Shown: positions 9,565 to 22,345, counted from the first letter of the stretch. The stretch: 64,000 nucleotides of DNA from Angiostrongylus vasorum (GCA_018806985.1 JADANN010000415.1:62001-126000), one strand, 5' to 3'. Notes: generated from the sequence alone by a model not told the origin. Program-made: numbers and translations.

Positions 9565-9863
9565 TTAAAAGGATAAAGGATAAATATTTCGCCGTTGGTC
9601 AATTCCTGCGGGATGCGCCACGCATTCGACTTCATTAAGCATCATTTGGAGGTGATTGAAAGCATATTTGGCGTTTTACAATGACTCGCGGTGGCCTACC
9701 GATGTATCGAGCCGGTGCTGCTATCCTCCCTGACAAGTCTGGTGGCAATTTGCCAACCACAGAAAGATGGAAGGCTTGGTGGGCCATGGGAGCTGGGAAC
9801 GATTCCACGTGTGTGTTGCAGGGCGCCTCCGACTACTGCGCCACGCGCGCCCTACTTTATATG
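9565..9863 (-). mobile_element. SINE-A, near full length
   Basis: Tail complement (AAAAGGATAAAGGATAAA) at the left and head complement (CTGCGCCACGCGCGCC) at the right. A single-base slip in box B region (GGGAACGATTCCACG). Confidence 0.85.
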
Positions 9864-10659
9864 CATACTTTAGTTTTTCGAACTCAAACATTCAGCTAGA
9901 TAAAATACTAGATGTTGTTTCATAAATTTGTCTTCTGTTTTGGAGATAAGGAGACGACGAAAATGTGTTGGAGTTGTGAGGTAACGCGTGGTCTAACAGA
10001 TGGTTAATTTTCGGCTTGTGTCTCACAGAAAACTCATAGATAGAATTCTATCGAAGATAAAGGGAATTGCTTAGTTCAAGACTGAAACAGCGAGTATATA
10101 TGCATTTAGTCTTTACACCGTACAAGATAATCCCTTAACACACGCAAGTAGTTCGTCTCCTTCCACTGAGGTAAACCGTAGTCTGTGTAACTGTATTCTG
10201 TTCTAAAAAAAACAGATTTTCTAATTGATTGACGGCAACAACTTTTCCGTCATGTTTTTCGGATTTTTAGTCTTTTCTAACAACTATAATTCCACTAGAA
10301 ACTTCTTTCGTTTATTTTTTCTAGCTTTCCAGCGATATAACATTCCTTGCGATATGCGAAGAATAATGCAGCATGTAAGTAATTCACCGTATACAAGAGG
10401 CGTGCCCAGGTCTTATGGCACTTAGTTCGCACAGGAATTTCATGCCAGTGGCACATCCAGATCTTAACGTCGTAATCTTAACAACTTTCTCATTGTTCGA
10501 CTTCCATTGTGCTAGTTGATGTCTATTATTATTTTTTTTGTTATTATTATTTATTTTACTTTTATTATTACTGCCTTTTATTTTCTCACGGCAGGGTATT
10601 ATGTGAAATACTATAGAAATAATGCTTAATAACGATTTATGCTCTTCAGATTATCCCTA
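9864..10659. other. Non-coding AT-rich spacer
   Basis: Includes an ATT-rich microsatellite-like stretch at about 10528-10580. No coding motif. A piece resembling the SINE-B end (CTCACGGCAGGGTATTATGT) occurs at 10585-10605, probably part of the foldback that follows. Confidence 0.5.
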
Positions 10660-11010
10660 TCGATAGGTGATTGCTGGTGGCCCTGTTAGGATAAAAAAGA
10701 CTGGCTGAGGGAAAGGCAAAACGAGGGCTCCACGGGCGCCGCGTGTAACACCTGAGCCCTCGGAAAAGGTAATCACGGATTCGAATTTGGTCTGGGGCTC
10801 AAGTTTTACAAATGTCCCATCATCATTGTTGGAGATGTAATATTTGCAACACTTGGAAGCCCAGGTGAGCTTCGAGCCGTCGATTAGTGTTTCCCGGGGA
10901 CACGTGTTACCCACTCCACCATTCGACGCCCTTGCTTTGCGTTGCTCTCAGCCAGTTTTTTTACCCTAGCCATACTATCAGGCAATCACCTCTCAACGGA
11001 AATGATCTGA
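10660..11010. mobile_element. SINE-B foldback, diverged
   Basis: The sense arm 10660-10850 contains GGCTGAGGGAAAGGCAAAAC and a tRNA-like segment ending CGGATTCGAATTTGG (box B-like). The antisense arm 10855-11010 contains CCACTCCACCATTCG and GTTGCTCTCAGCCAG. This copy keeps the TTCGAAT form of box B that looks most like a real tRNA. Confidence 0.7.
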
Positions 11011-11721
11011 ATAGCACAACTCAGCATCCAACAGTTAGGCTGAGACTGCATTAGAAATCACAATGTTTAATTTCTTTTTTTGTTAGACACCATTTTCCCA
11101 TTATTACAGTTCATCATGGTTAGTTTGATGTATAGATAGATCCCTTTGCTTTCCTTATGTCACCTGAAGGATCTCGCGTTCGTTTGATAAGTGCTGATTT
11201 ATCTTCTTTACTCAAACCAGAGTCTTAGCACTTTCTTCCCCATGTTTATCGAATCACTGTAGCGAAGATTAGGCTCTATATGAGAAGCTGAGATAAACGA
11301 CAAGGAATCATCGCATGGTAAAACGCCTCAAGGTAAGAATGGGTCGGGGCCTCCAACCAGAAGTCAAACTAAGGTGAAGTATTTTACCATGAAATGTTTT
11401 TTGTTCTAGAGTAAACATTGCTGCAACGCTGAAAATCTTCCACCAATTCAATAAGTGTCGATAACTGCTTGCAAACGCGACTTGTAAACGCTTATACGGT
11501 TACTTCAGAAAAGCTGGGTTAACCTAATCTACTTAGTGAACTAGCAGTCGAAAAAAATGAGTTATGTTTTTGTGTGATTTGTTAACATCCGCTAAACGCT
11601 TAACCAAACTAGCTGATTTTTGTGGGATTTGATCTGCTACTAGTTAATCGACGAACATCCGTGTTAGGATGTTGACTTAAAGTGATCATCAAAGTGTAGT
11701 AATCAGTTGTGTTTGTAATGT
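11011..11721. other. Non-coding, no feature recognised
   Basis: No repeat family or exon seen. Confidence 0.55.
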
Positions 11722-12056
11722 TGGGCTTACACGAGGTTGGTAAAGTTGTTTATTCGCTAACGTTTCGACGGTTTCGTCTTCATCGGAGCCGATGATCTGA
11801 GTCGATGGCCCACAGTTGCTTGTGTTTTCGAGGTGGTTTCTTCGTCGCCCATCGAGGTGGATCTTCCTCAGTGGAGCATCTCTCTCAAATGAGCCATACT
11901 CATCTCTTTTATACAGGACGGTTGCCTACTGCTATCCGTTGATAAGAATTTGTTTTTCAGCGGATAGTCCACCCTGAAACAGTCGGTATTATGGCAGCTA
12001 GCACATAGTGAATATGTTAAAGATTAAACACCTTTATTAAACTCGTGTAAGCTCAT
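11722..12056. mobile_element. Element E, foldback with PLE-like hammerhead motif
   Basis: The ends are inverted: GGGCTTACACGAGGTTGG at left against ACTCGTGTAAGCTCAT at right. Just inside the left end, on minus, lies CCGATGA-A-GACGAAACCGTC-GAAACGTTAGC, parallel to the PLE hammerhead core. No coding sequence. The same element type recurs at 48681-49113. It is probably a PLE-derived non-autonomous element. Confidence 0.6.
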
Positions 12057-12924
12057 CATTGTAAGCACATGTTGATTATTCTACTACCTAGGTTAAATGA
12101 CGGTTGGTTTCAAAATTACTGCAACGATCACTTTTGCTTTGGTCATGAATTTAAATGCTTGAAAAAAGACGTTTCTAAAACTAAGCGACATTTTTTTGCC
12201 GATGTTCGTCACAATTTCCATGAATTGATAGCTCCTTCAGCTAAATGATCTGGGATCTTTACTTCAATGTTTAGATGGCACTGTGATTAGAAAAAGAAGC
12301 GAAGTCACCGTCTCAGTCACTTCTGAAATAAATGCGATCCTCGTGGTTCAACTAAAAAGGGATAAAGGATAACTCATAGAACATTTGGCGTCAGTCATAC
12401 TCTTAGGAATGCGCAATGCATTCTGCTGAATTCGCAGCATCGTGGAGTTGGTGGAATGCGCATTTGACCCATATTCAGTGCTTTGCGAGGTTTCTTCATG
12501 TATCAAGTCAATGTTTTAATCATCTCAGAGAAGTTTAGGAAGAATTTTACGTCTGGAGAGGTAGGTGGCTTGACTAGCCCAGTGCCCAGGTTCGAACTGC
12601 AGACACACCCTAGCCGTTGCAATAAATGAACACCTACTGTAGTATACGGCCACTTAACTTTTTCCTTCTATGACTAGTCGCTGACGGTACTGTATCCAAC
12701 ACCATGGTCTAGGTCAACTCATCGACTGTGCACAGAATTTCTAGGCATTAAGGTTTTCTTTTACTCTGCCGTGAATCTGTTCCAATGCGTTTTCTTTGAT
12801 CCTTCAACTCTTCCTGCATCGTTGTGTAGATTTTGATGGATGAGGTTTAAGGAAAAAATGCTGTCGTTTACAGCAGAGAAAATCAAACTCGGTTTTTCAA
12901 ACTCTTACTGTGTAATAAATAAAA
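12057..12924. other. Non-coding; small SINE-A relic
   Basis: A decayed minus-strand SINE-A fragment is seen at about 12354-12480 (GGATAAAGGATAACTC, then GGAATGCGCAATGCATTC). Nothing else recognised. Confidence 0.4.
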
Positions 12925-13200
12925 GGATAAAGTTTCCGGCATTGATCAATCCCTAAGGGATGCGCCATGCATTCGAATTCGTTAAGTATTGCTGGAGGTG
13001 ACTGAATGCACATTTCGCCTCTACGATGACTCGCGGTGGCCTACCGATGTATCGAGCCACTGCTGCTATCCTTCCAGACAAGTCTGGTACCAATTTGCCG
13101 ACCCCGGAGGGATGGAAGGCTTGGTGGGTCATGGGCGCGGGGATCAATTCCACGTGTGTGTCGCAGTGGCGCCTCCAACCACTGCGCCACATGCTCCCTA
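12925..13200 (-). mobile_element. SINE-A, near full length
   Basis: Tail complement (GGATAAAGTTTCCGGCATTG) on the left. The head complement ends ACTGCGCCACATGCTCCCT. Confidence 0.85.
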
Positions 13201-13375
13201 CTGTGTAATACTTTATATAATCACCTCCAATAGATCTGTTAGGTTCGTTGTCAGCACCAGTGGTATTCGCCGGTGGACATGTTTTCCACCAGAAATCACT
13301 TTTGAAAACTGCCAAGAAATTCCCGTTCAACTCTTTGTTGTTATGTGCTTTGGATACCACTATGAATATGAATAT

Positions 13376-13665
13376 TAAAGCCACATGTAGAGCAGTGGTT
13401 AAAGGTTCTCTGCAACACACATGTTGTTCATTCGTTCGATCGCGCGCTCTGGACTCACCAAGCCTTCCATCCCACCTAATCGACAAACTGTCCATGCTTC
13501 TCTGAGATGACAGCACCACTGATTTTATACATCGGTAGTCAACCACAAGATATTTTGTCGGCTAGATATGCATGCAGTCGTTCCCGACGACACTGTGAAG
13601 TCGAGTGCATGGTGTATCCCTGAGAGATTGATCAGCACTAGAAGCTCCATCCTTTCATCCTTTAT
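13376..13665 (+). mobile_element. SINE-A, diverged copy
   Basis: Head GCCACATGTAGAGCAGTGG with box B TTCGTTCGATCGC; body (CAAGCCTTCCATCCCACC) and tail (TTGATCAGCACTAGAAGC). It is inverted relative to the copy at 12925-13200, about 175 bp away. Confidence 0.75.
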
Positions 13666-14402
13666 GGGCTTTGAAATCTGAATGCTTTTAGGAATCTTCG
13701 ATTTCATTGGCGAAGTTCTAGTATAATTAGGTCTTAGGTTTTATTCTGGTTCAACGTCACGTTAACTCAACTTCGGCAACGAAATAGCGAGCAACCACGC
13801 AAAAGGAAAAAATCTTATCTGATTTCATCCACGAGATGCCGTGTCCATGTGATGGGTACTGAAAATGGAAATAGTGAATACGAAGAATAAAAGGAAATAT
13901 CTTCCAGAATATGTTTATCCGTTTTCCCTAGATGAATTTTCAGATGTGGAACATCATAGATGTCCTCTGTTCAAATTTTTTTAGCATCAGGTAAAGATGT
14001 GCACAAAAAATTCTGTCACAAGTTCGTGATTCAACGACAATGGGCGTCACCTGCTGTTGTGGTGCTGTTTGTTGGATGGATCACGCCTGACGCTGACTGA
14101 CTGCTTCGTTATTACAACTTGAGGCCGACGTCAATGTCAGATGACTAGAATTCCCTTAAACGAAATCTCTTCTGTTGATTCTTAAATAGTTTATGCATTC
14201 ATTCTTTTAATTTCTTAGTTCTTTATGTATAATATCATCTATAGTTCCAATCAAGTAGTCCGATTTATGCCAATACCCTTGGAAAAAGCTCAATCATCCA
14301 ACAGTATCGAGATTTCCCTCGTGCTCAAAATTTTGCAAATTCTACGAAACAGTTATGTAGGTGAAAAGTAGAAGATAAATAGTTTACTTTAGTAAACAAA
14401 AA
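13666..14402. other. Non-coding, no feature recognised
   Basis: No repeat or exon recognised. Confidence 0.55.
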
Positions 14403-14678
14403 TAAAAAGGATCAAGCTCTCGGCGTTGATGAATCCGTGAAGGATACGCCAAGCATATCACTATTATGCATCGTTGGACGTGATTGAATGCATATCTGGC
14501 CTTTACAATGACTCGTGGTGGCCTACTAATATATGGAGAGACTACTACTATCGTCCCGTCAAGTCTGGTGCCAATATGCCGACCTCGGAGTAATGGAAGA
14601 CTTGGTGAGCCTCGGGCGCGAGGATCGATCCCATGTGTATTGCAAGGCGCCTCGACCACTACGCTATACGCGCTTCAT
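14403..14678 (-). mobile_element. SINE-A, near full length
   Basis: Starts AAAAGGATCAAGCTCTCGG (tail complement); ends CTACGCTATACGCGC (head complement) with box B complement GATCGATCCCATG. Confidence 0.8.
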
Positions 14679-15686
14679 AGTCCAAGTTCTTTTTTAGTCC
14701 AAAGTCCATCGAATTAAGTACAAAAATGCTGAAAAGAAGAGCTTTCCGATTAATTGTTAATGAAGAATCACTGCAAAAGTTTTCTTAATTTCCACTTCGT
14801 TCTTGTCAGACCATTAGATGTTTTAGATTGTTCAGAATCTCTCTCACTTTCGTGAATGTTTATTACTCCAGTTTTTGTTATCAAAATTTGAAAAGCAAAG
14901 CTCTATTGGAGTATTTCTAACTCCCTAAATCAATCCATAACTTAAGATTTGCTAGAACAGTTGCTTAGCTCTCAAATGCTGATCTCTTCACGTTGCCATC
15001 CACAAGGTGAAACATGCTTTGCATTCTTTTTAAACAGCAGTGAATAAAAAACTTTCTATTGGTAACAGCGAACATGCGATGGCTAGCAATTTTGCGCAGT
15101 TGTGTGTTCTTTTTTCATTTGTTTACACCATATTTTCTTCTTTTATATCCGTGAAATGTTAATAGTAGGGATACGAAGCTGCAAATATCGAATTCTTCTT
15201 TGGCGCAATTCCTACTGAATTATCTATAACCTTTCGCTTACCCACGTGACCACTTCCTTATCAGAATTTGTTAGTGGTGCTGATGAAAGGATCGGCAAGA
15301 TTTTTAATTGCGTTGTTCTTCTTGTCAGCGTTGTCCGATAGCTGACAAATCAGCACTGCTGTTCAGGATATCGCTAGATGATTGGCAGACGACTGCATTC
15401 CGCCCGTGATATTCATTTAGTTTCTGAGCTCATCTCTATAAATTCCTTTGAAGCATCGGTTTGATTTAGTAACTCCACCGTTTCCCTCGAATCACTATCC
15501 ATTAGGTTTCGATTTTCTTTTTCTCTGAGTTTTTCCTGTAACGTTAACTATTCTGGCCTCCTACTAATTTTACGGGCGTGAAAAAAATTTTTTTCTTACC
15601 ATCTGGCTGTATCGCACGAATCGTGGAGAATAGTGCAGGCTCGAGCACAGTTTTCATTTCATTGTAAAGTATTTTCCCTCCAATTA
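14679..15686. other. Non-coding, no feature recognised
   Basis: About 1 kb of unique-looking AT-rich sequence without a convincing exon. Confidence 0.5.
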
Positions 15687-15972
15687 AAGGATAAAAAAGG
15701 ATAAACCTCTCGGCGTTGATCAATCCCTGAGGAATGCGCCATGCACTCGACTTCATTAAGCATCGTTTGGAGGTGATTGAATGCATATCTGGTCTTTACA
15801 CTCGAAGTGGCCTAACGATGTATCGAGCCAGTGCTCCTATCCTCCCAGACATATCTAATACTAATTTGCCGACCCCGGAGTGATGGAAAGCTAGGTGGGT
15901 CATGGGCGCGGGGATCAATTCCATGTCTGTGTCGCATTGGCGCCTCCAACCACTGCGCCACACGCTCTCCCT
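15687..15972 (-). mobile_element. SINE-A, near full length
   Basis: Doubled tail unit on the left (AAAGGATAAAAAAGGATAAA). Head complement CACTGCGCCACACGCTCTCC on the right. Confidence 0.85.
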
Positions 15973-16152
15973 CCACTCACTATTTCAAATCTCAACAGCG
16001 ATGCTAAACTTTCCGCACGACGTTTACTGCTTGCCAGCTAGCAACTGTGTCGTTTTAAGGCTGGAAGTTATTCTTGAAAGCTTTTACTTTTAATTCTTCG
16101 TATTTTTGTTGAGCAAACACGAGATGTTATTTTTATTCTTTATTCACGAACA

Positions 16153-16190
16153 AGCTGACGTTTCGGCGGATTTCGCCTTCCTCAGAGCCT
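16153..16190 (-). ncRNA. Hammerhead-like ribozyme motif of PLE terminus
   Basis: Minus strand reads GGCT-CTGAGGA-A-GGCGAAATCCGCC-GAAACGTC-AGC. The variable core position is G here and A in other copies, as CUGANGA allows. Confidence 0.65.
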
Positions 16191-16419
16191 GGAAAGGTCA
16201 AGTTGACAGCAATCTATTCGGCCGAACGCCTCCATAACCAAACAGAGAAACCGCTGAACCAAGATTTCAATCACATTGAACACAGCTTTGCACACGTACC
16301 GCTTTCTATGAGGCTTCCACTGAGTATGTCGCATGGAGACCAACGGCACGGAATTCACATGGAAGCGTAATATGCACCTCCCATCAAAATAACAGCCTTA
16401 CATACTGCCCAATATTACG

Positions 16420-16800
16420 CATGATAACGAGGCATTCTTCCCTGCGGTCCATTTTCGGATTTCTGGAATTAATCCAGAACGCCTCGAGAGTTTTTGAGCG
16501 GTTGTGTTCTCGATTCCTGTGCGAGGATCGTGACACGTACTTCAAAGTCTCCCCGCTATGTCTCTGGGTCCTATGCGTGCCTAGTAGGGTATTTGGTTTA
16601 CGTTTGCCGACTAGGTGTTCTTTTTATGCGGACAAAGAGGGGTCTGCCCGTTTCGCCAATGTATTCGTCTCCGCACGCCTTACAGGAGATCAGTTAAACT
16701 ATACCCGAGCTCATGCAATCACCGTCTCTACCATTAGGGCAAACTATTCAATTTTTGCTTTGCACATAGACGGTCATATAGGCGGTTACGAACTAGCTGG
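16420..16800 (-). pseudogene. PLE GIY-YIG domain, decayed
   Basis: On the minus strand the DNA still encodes the EYIGETG-like catalytic stretch and the flanking Cys cluster, but no single frame covers it. Lengthy open frames on plus (16421-16807) are the antisense shadow of this domain. Confidence 0.65.
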
Positions 16801-16967
16801 CCCCTAAGAGTACTCGATGGCATTTCAATTCTCTAGACCCGCCCTTCTTAAGCAGCGTTTTATAGCTGCACTTACATCATTTGAGATGAAGGGTAGAATA
16901 AACGGAACCACTTTATCGCTAGAGTTGTCGTTTGGAGGCCTAGGATTTCCTCTACACCTGTCCCGAG

Positions 16968-18138
16968 CTATAGTTTCGTAGCCATTAGAAATGGCCATTT
17001 GCGCGACAAGTTCCGAGACTCTTCTCTCTGCTCTCTTCCCGTGCACACGTTGGTTGCTGTTTGAAACATGTTTCTTATAAGCGCCCTTTTTGTGTGAGAG
17101 AGGTGAGAGGAGAGGTAATGAACCAAGATGTTTTTATTACTTGGCTTTCGGTACCACTTCGTAATGTAGCCATTTTCTGACAGGCTAATTTGGACGTTCA
17201 GGAATGGAAGCCAGTTTTCTTTCGGTTTCTCTCGGGTGAACTTGATATACTCTGACTGTTCATTCAACAACTCGAAACATTTGTTCATTTCCTTTTGTGT
17301 TGAGCAAAGGACAAAACAGTCATCTATATATCTACAGTAGAGTAGCGTCCCGAGATCGGTCACCGGTGCTTTCACCTTAGACATAAACGCAATGGCAAGA
17401 CTTGGTGTCAGTCGTTGACCCATTGCCAACCCTATTATTTGAGCGTAGTACTTTGCGGACCATCTGAAGATTGAGCAGATCAAGCATTCTTTTAAGAGTG
17501 CCATCAGCTGCTCTATCTTGAAGCCATACATGTTTCTCCTTCGTGTTGCATTAGGAGTTCGAATATGGCTTGCATTGCGGAGTCATTCGACGCGTTTGTA
17601 TAGAGGGCGTTAACGTCGAACGACTCCATCACGTCCGCGCTGCTGGGCTGCTCTGTACGTAGACGATCCAGAAACATCTGGGTATTCGTAAGACTGGCTG
17701 GAATGTGTTTCATCAACTGGCTAAATATTAGGGTTAAAAACCATGTTATCCTATCCGTTGGCCCGTCTTTACAGCTAATGATTGGTCTAACCTTAAACAA
17801 TGATGGATCGGTAGACGCAAGATCATCGCTGGATACTAACTTATGAGTTTTTATATTCAAGTACAAGACGGGACGTGTTGATAACTCAACTTTTAGTTGA
17901 GAGATAACTGGTGGTTTTAAACCAGCAGGCCTTGTCATTTTGGCCCATTCGTGGTTCAATTTTCGGTATTTACTTTCAATTCCTTCTCAGATGATGGGTG
18001 ATAAAGCGAAGCATGTTCAAGATGCTTTTTCGTTATTTCAACATCTAACTGTTGGGGAATTACGACAAACTCTCCACCCTTATCACTAACGGATAGTCTT
18101 ATGTTTTTCAACCTTGTCAGCTCTCGTACCTCTCGCAT
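16968..18138 (-). pseudogene. PLE reverse transcriptase, three overlapping frames
   Basis: Order on minus: 17956-18138 (ELTRLKNIRLSVSDKGGEF, the conserved pre-palm block), 17513-17959 (KTHKL, RPIISCKDGPTDRITWFL, motif A as SFDVNALYTNASND), and 16968-17531 (LAMGQRLTPSLA motif B, RYIDDCFV motif C). Both YIDD aspartates and the motif A aspartate are intact, yet frameshifts near 17520 and 17957 split the protein. This copy supplies the comparison that reveals the single frameshift in the 24130-26826 element. Confidence 0.8.
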
Positions 18139-18341
18139 ACCACGTTTTTTGCATTTCAGTGAGGTTTGAGCTGTACTTTTACGCGATAGTGATTAAGTAC
18201 TTTGAAAGTTTCATTCGTATACATCCGAAATTTAACATCAACTTCGTTATTGTGCTTTTACTGTCTAAAGAACGGCTGAGGAAATGGTGGTATTAGTAGG
18301 GGCCCCCACTTGTTGTTCGCGCCTACTTTTTCGTTTCATCT

Positions 18342-18690
18342 CTATCTTTTTTTGCGGAGCCCATCTTGAAGTTCATGTAAACTACATGCGACCCTACGCA
18401 AGGTTATCTTAGAAATGGGTTCAGATGGTGAGAAATTCGGTCCCAATTCTAATAACGAGCACGCACCGTCAGGCAGAGTCATGCCTCCTAACACGTTTAG
18501 CCTTGAATTTCCTTGCACATTATTTTTCCTGCTGTGACCTGTTTGATGTTCGTTAGTGGTATTTAGTTTTAGTTGAGCTTTAGGAATGAATACCTGGCTT
18601 CTCAGGTTGTGAAACCTTGCTAAGGTGGTGCATATCTCAGTCTGATTCGAAACCAAGGAACACCAACTAAAAAGCAAGATACTGGTAAAC
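18342..18690 (-). pseudogene. PLE N-terminal region fragment
   Basis: Contains LLELGPNFSPSEPISK followed by a basic SLHELQDGLRKKR stretch. The same block, in weaker form, is at 35875-36099 (LELCPSFSLSQPISK). It is placed upstream of the RT in the correct order. The 5' limit is uncertain. Confidence 0.6.
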
Positions 18691-19985
18691 ATTGGGGCAT
18701 ACGTATAAAGAGTAAAGAATAAAGGTGTCGAAATTGGTTAATTTCTTAGTATGTATACATACATATAACCCGAGTATAGCGGATAAGTGGTAAAAAACTA
18801 GATCAAACGCTAGCACAGGAAGCTGAGACATTTAGATTTAGGAGAAGCTAGGGGTCCCTGTCTTTGTTTCGTTAGACAGAATTACGATCTCCAAGCAGGA
18901 CAAGACAAACCACTTGTAATACTGCCACGGCGAGGTTGTTTGGATAGTCTTAAAAGCTCACTTTAGTGCGCAGCTTTGGCGTTGCTAGAAAGACGAATGA
19001 AGATGGATATCTGTCATCTGTGTCACCTGTGTCGCACGTAAACGCCTTAATCACTGAGTGACTCGAGCATGCTTCTGTGAGACATCCATTCGTCCCAGGT
19101 CAAGACAAAACAGTTCAGTACGCTCCGCTCGAGGAGCACGAAGAAGAACACCATCCTGAAAGGCACTTTATTCTCATTCTTTTTGCTTTTAGTGAGAAGG
19201 TAACCATAGGGCACTCGCCTGCCCTGTCGTATGACAGTTCTACTTTTTGCAGTGGTACTCTTTTAACATCTTTTAACTTCTTTACTCTAACACTAATCTT
19301 CAAGCCTTTTAATTAACTTGGATATTTGAAACTAATCTTCTAAAACATTAGTCTTTTAACACTTCAGACACTCTTCTAAGAGATGAATGTCTTTTCTACA
19401 GAGCAGTTCCACACATGGAAACAAAAATTTGCGAAACCAAACCTCGGAAGTTTCACTAAAGAAATTGGTTAAAAAATTGTACTACTCGTTAGTAATGTGA
19501 GAACAGGTCGCTGTAATATTCAGCAGTACTTGTAGGACTAATACTAACACAACCATCATATTCTGTTGTAGATCTCATTCAAGAAAAACAATCGCTTGTC
19601 ATGTGAGACCGTTGTCCAGAGGACTTCGCATTGCTGCAATATGAAACATTTTTCATTGAAAGTCTAAAGGTGGAGTGAGGACACAAGCCACTGGTTATCA
19701 GAGCAGATGACATTGTAGTTTAGCAAAGAAGTGTAAAAATGATTTTTCTTCATTTTTTCTGGATTTCTACTGGAGAGTTTGCCTTTGCAGTTGTGAAACT
19801 GGCTTTTAGAAGTGTGTGTCCAAATGTCTGAAAAGAAGGCTGCCAAATTTCCTTTCAGTTGCGATGGGCTGAGCATGTGCATTTGTAATAAGTGCTTTCT
19901 TCGAGAATGATTCTTACTGTGTTAAGCATTCAAACCATATTTTCTTTCACGGCAAATACAAGGAACGAGTTAAGGTTTTACTGGC
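18691..19985. other. Non-coding, no feature recognised
   Basis: About 1.3 kb without repeat family or motif-bearing exon. A TTTTAAC/TCTTTTAAC-rich run occurs at 19258-19360. Confidence 0.5.
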
Positions 19986-20252
19986 GTGAAGGATAATCAG
20001 TCAGGCTTTCATCAATCCTTTCGAAATGAGCAATACATTCTTATTCATTAAGCATAGCGCAGGTGGTTGAATCCATAGCTTAATGAGTTAAGGAGCTTGC
20101 TGATGTATTAAGTTAGCCATTTGGTCCTCATAGGTCTGTTGCCATTTTTAACCCCGGAGAGATGGAGGCCTTGCCAGGTCCACAAAGCGATATCGAACCA
20201 TTGACCGTGCCTGTATGGCAGAACACTTTTCACCACTGAACTGCACAAATAT
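19986..20252 (-). mobile_element. SINE-A, very old copy
   Basis: Only scattered family blocks remain: GGATAATCAGTCAGGC (tail region), CATTAAGCATAGC, CCCCGGAGAGATGGAGGCC, and the box B complement CGATATCGAACCATT. Confidence 0.55.
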
Positions 20253-20779
20253 TTAACTTGGCTAGTAATCATATTTATCGAAGAGAGTGGTTCGTGATTT
20301 TATTCTGTACAAGTGTCCACAAATGTCCATGACTCCCTAAAACACTGCGCTGTAATCTCCAATTAATGAACGATTTGCTCCAATTAGTGAACTTTTAACT
20401 TACTGGCAACTTAAAAATCATTTTCTGGTAAACTTTTCATTTTTTTATAGACTTCTAAATAGTATCGTTTCAAAGAAATTCATGTGGAGTGCTCTTCAGC
20501 TTCATGAGATATCCAATTCATCTATTGCTTAGCATGTGGTGGAAAGTCATCTTGTTCTTTCTTGACATTTGAATGAGGTTCGTGGGCGAACGGATAACTT
20601 CCATCATATTCAAAAGAACTTTCAGAAAATCGACTTGACTGCATAGCTGTCATTCTTTTAACATCCTGCAAAATAGGTGCTTTTCATTTGCGAGATTTGT
20701 TTCCATTCAATTTTTCCCATCGCAAAGTTGAACATGGCGCAGAAGACCAATCCTCAACTTTAACTTACTACTTACTGCT

Positions 20780-21080
20780 TACTCTTTTTAATGGCAGGGT
20801 ATGCTGCGAAATATAACTTCAATGACACTGAGACATCTGCAAAACCCCGGACCGCAGCTGCCTGCGGTGGGGAGCGAATATGCTATTACTCCTTCCAGGG
20901 ATTACGCGTTCACCACCACACCATTCGGGTCCTTCGTTTCTCCTGTCTCTCAGCTAATTCTCTCGGTCAGTGCCATCAGCAATCACCCGTCAGCGGGATT
21001 GATCTGGGGAGTACCCACTGCAGACTATTGCCCTTTCCGGGGGTCCGGAGTTTTGCAAATATCTCAGCATCATTGAAGTC
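20780..21080. mobile_element. SINE-B foldback, well preserved antisense arm
   Basis: Antisense from AATGGCAGGGTATGCTGCG through the head complement (CGTTCACCACCACACCATTC) to CACCCGTCAGCGGGATTGAT. It then turns back into a short sense arm (CCGGAGTTTTGCAAATATC). Confidence 0.8.
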
Positions 21081-21273
21081 CAGTCCTCAGTTGTTCTATC
21101 CACCCGCGCCATTATTTTTTTGTCTATATGCAATTTTCACTTAGTTATTACTGCCTGCAATATTCAATATGATGATGACAATGAGATAGAATAAAGCGAA
21201 AAAAAGTTACAAATGCCATGGTGAAGATCTAAAAAGATTACACAAAAAGTGTATTGTGTCCATATATTGTGGA

Positions 21274-21545
21274 GGGGCGCGTGTGGCGCAGTGGTAGGAG
21301 GCGCCATGCAACGCACATGTGGGGTCGGTCTCCATGCCCCAGGGTCGGCAAGCCTTCCATCCCTCCGGGATTGGCAGATTGGTAACAGACTACTCAGGAT
21401 CTCGATGCATCGGTAAGCCACCGCAAGTCATTGTAAACACCAGATATGCATTCGATCACCTCCAACGATGCTTAATGAAGTCGAAAGCATGGCACATCCC
21501 TCAGGGATTGATCAACGTCGAGAGATTTATCCATTATCCTTTATT
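21274..21545 (+). mobile_element. SINE-A, near full length
   Basis: Head GGGGCGCGTGTGGCGCAGTG; box B variant GGGGTCGGTCTCC. Tail TTGATCAACGTCGAGAGA. Confidence 0.85.
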
Positions 21546-22109
21546 TATGTCCATATATTTGTTCAGTCTGAAGAAAATGTTTCTTACTGATGGTCACATT
21601 TTGTTATCTGTTAACGAAAGGACAACGGATAGCAAAAAGCTCTGACGGTTCAGAGTTGGCGAATTGTCGCCTGTTGCTTCATGTCATCGTTCCCTGCTGT
21701 GTACTAATGGAACTATGTGTGATGGAATTCTGAAAACCACTTGAAGAGCTCGAATGCCAGTCTGAGGGTTTTCATTTTGGGCCACTTGTCTCAAGAACAC
21801 AATTTTTTAGGGCGGTGACGCAATCCAAAGCCTAACGGACATTTCATTTCATCATCGGACTGCATTGCACTTTTCCAGTTGTCATGGTTGAACAGGGAAG
21901 TGAAAATATTGCTGGAAAGAGAAGCAGCAAAATCATGAATGCATTGGATCGATCTTCTTTAGGTTCATTTTGGATGAAAACTACCTCTTTCTTCATGTAT
22001 AGGTTTAAAGAGAATACACAAAATGGAAAGTAATCATTTCGCTTAACGTTTCTATTATTCTAGTAGAAAAACTTAGCATGATTAGGTTATGTTCTATCTA
22101 CCACCTGTT
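21546..22109. other. Non-coding, no feature recognised
   Basis: No repeat family or exon recognised. Confidence 0.5.
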
Positions 22110-22345
22110 GTTTTTTTTTCTTGATAGCAGAGTATGATCTAAAATACAACTACAAGGATGTTGAGATGTGAGCAAAACTATCATCTTCAGTTGAGTCCGA
22201 ACCACTGATTACCTTACCGGAGGCCCACATGCCATTTACCGCACCACCCCGAAGTCGTTTCCCTACCTTCCTGACGTCCAATTTTTTGCTCTAACGGTGA
22301 TACCAACTATCACCCGTCAACGAGACTAATCTGAGAAGTACAAAT
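22110..22345 (-). mobile_element. SINE-B, diverged antisense copy
   Basis: Family blocks: CTTGATAGCAGAGTATG, GGATGTTGAGATGTGAGC, TTACCGGAGGCCCACATG and CACCCGTCAACGAGACT. Directly upstream of a SINE-A. Confidence 0.65.

Larger units (their letters stand above)
16085..18690 (-). mobile_element. Penelope-like element, minus strand, degenerate
   Basis: From plus-strand left to right this is the 3' terminus with hammerhead, decayed GIY-YIG (about 16420-16800), RT (16968-17959) and the N-terminal region (17956-18690). It is the longest colinear PLE coding region in the window, about 2.6 kb, but has multiple frameshifts. Its 3' end equals that of the 3430-5795 copy, so the two are the same subfamily. 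Confidence 0.85.

Noticed and set aside
12953..13546. 197-codon minus ORF
   Set aside because: It runs through two inverted SINE-A copies; similar fortuitous frames appear in nearly every SINE-A.
16421..16807. 128-codon plus-strand ORF
   Set aside because: It is the antisense shadow of the PLE GIY-YIG domain on minus.
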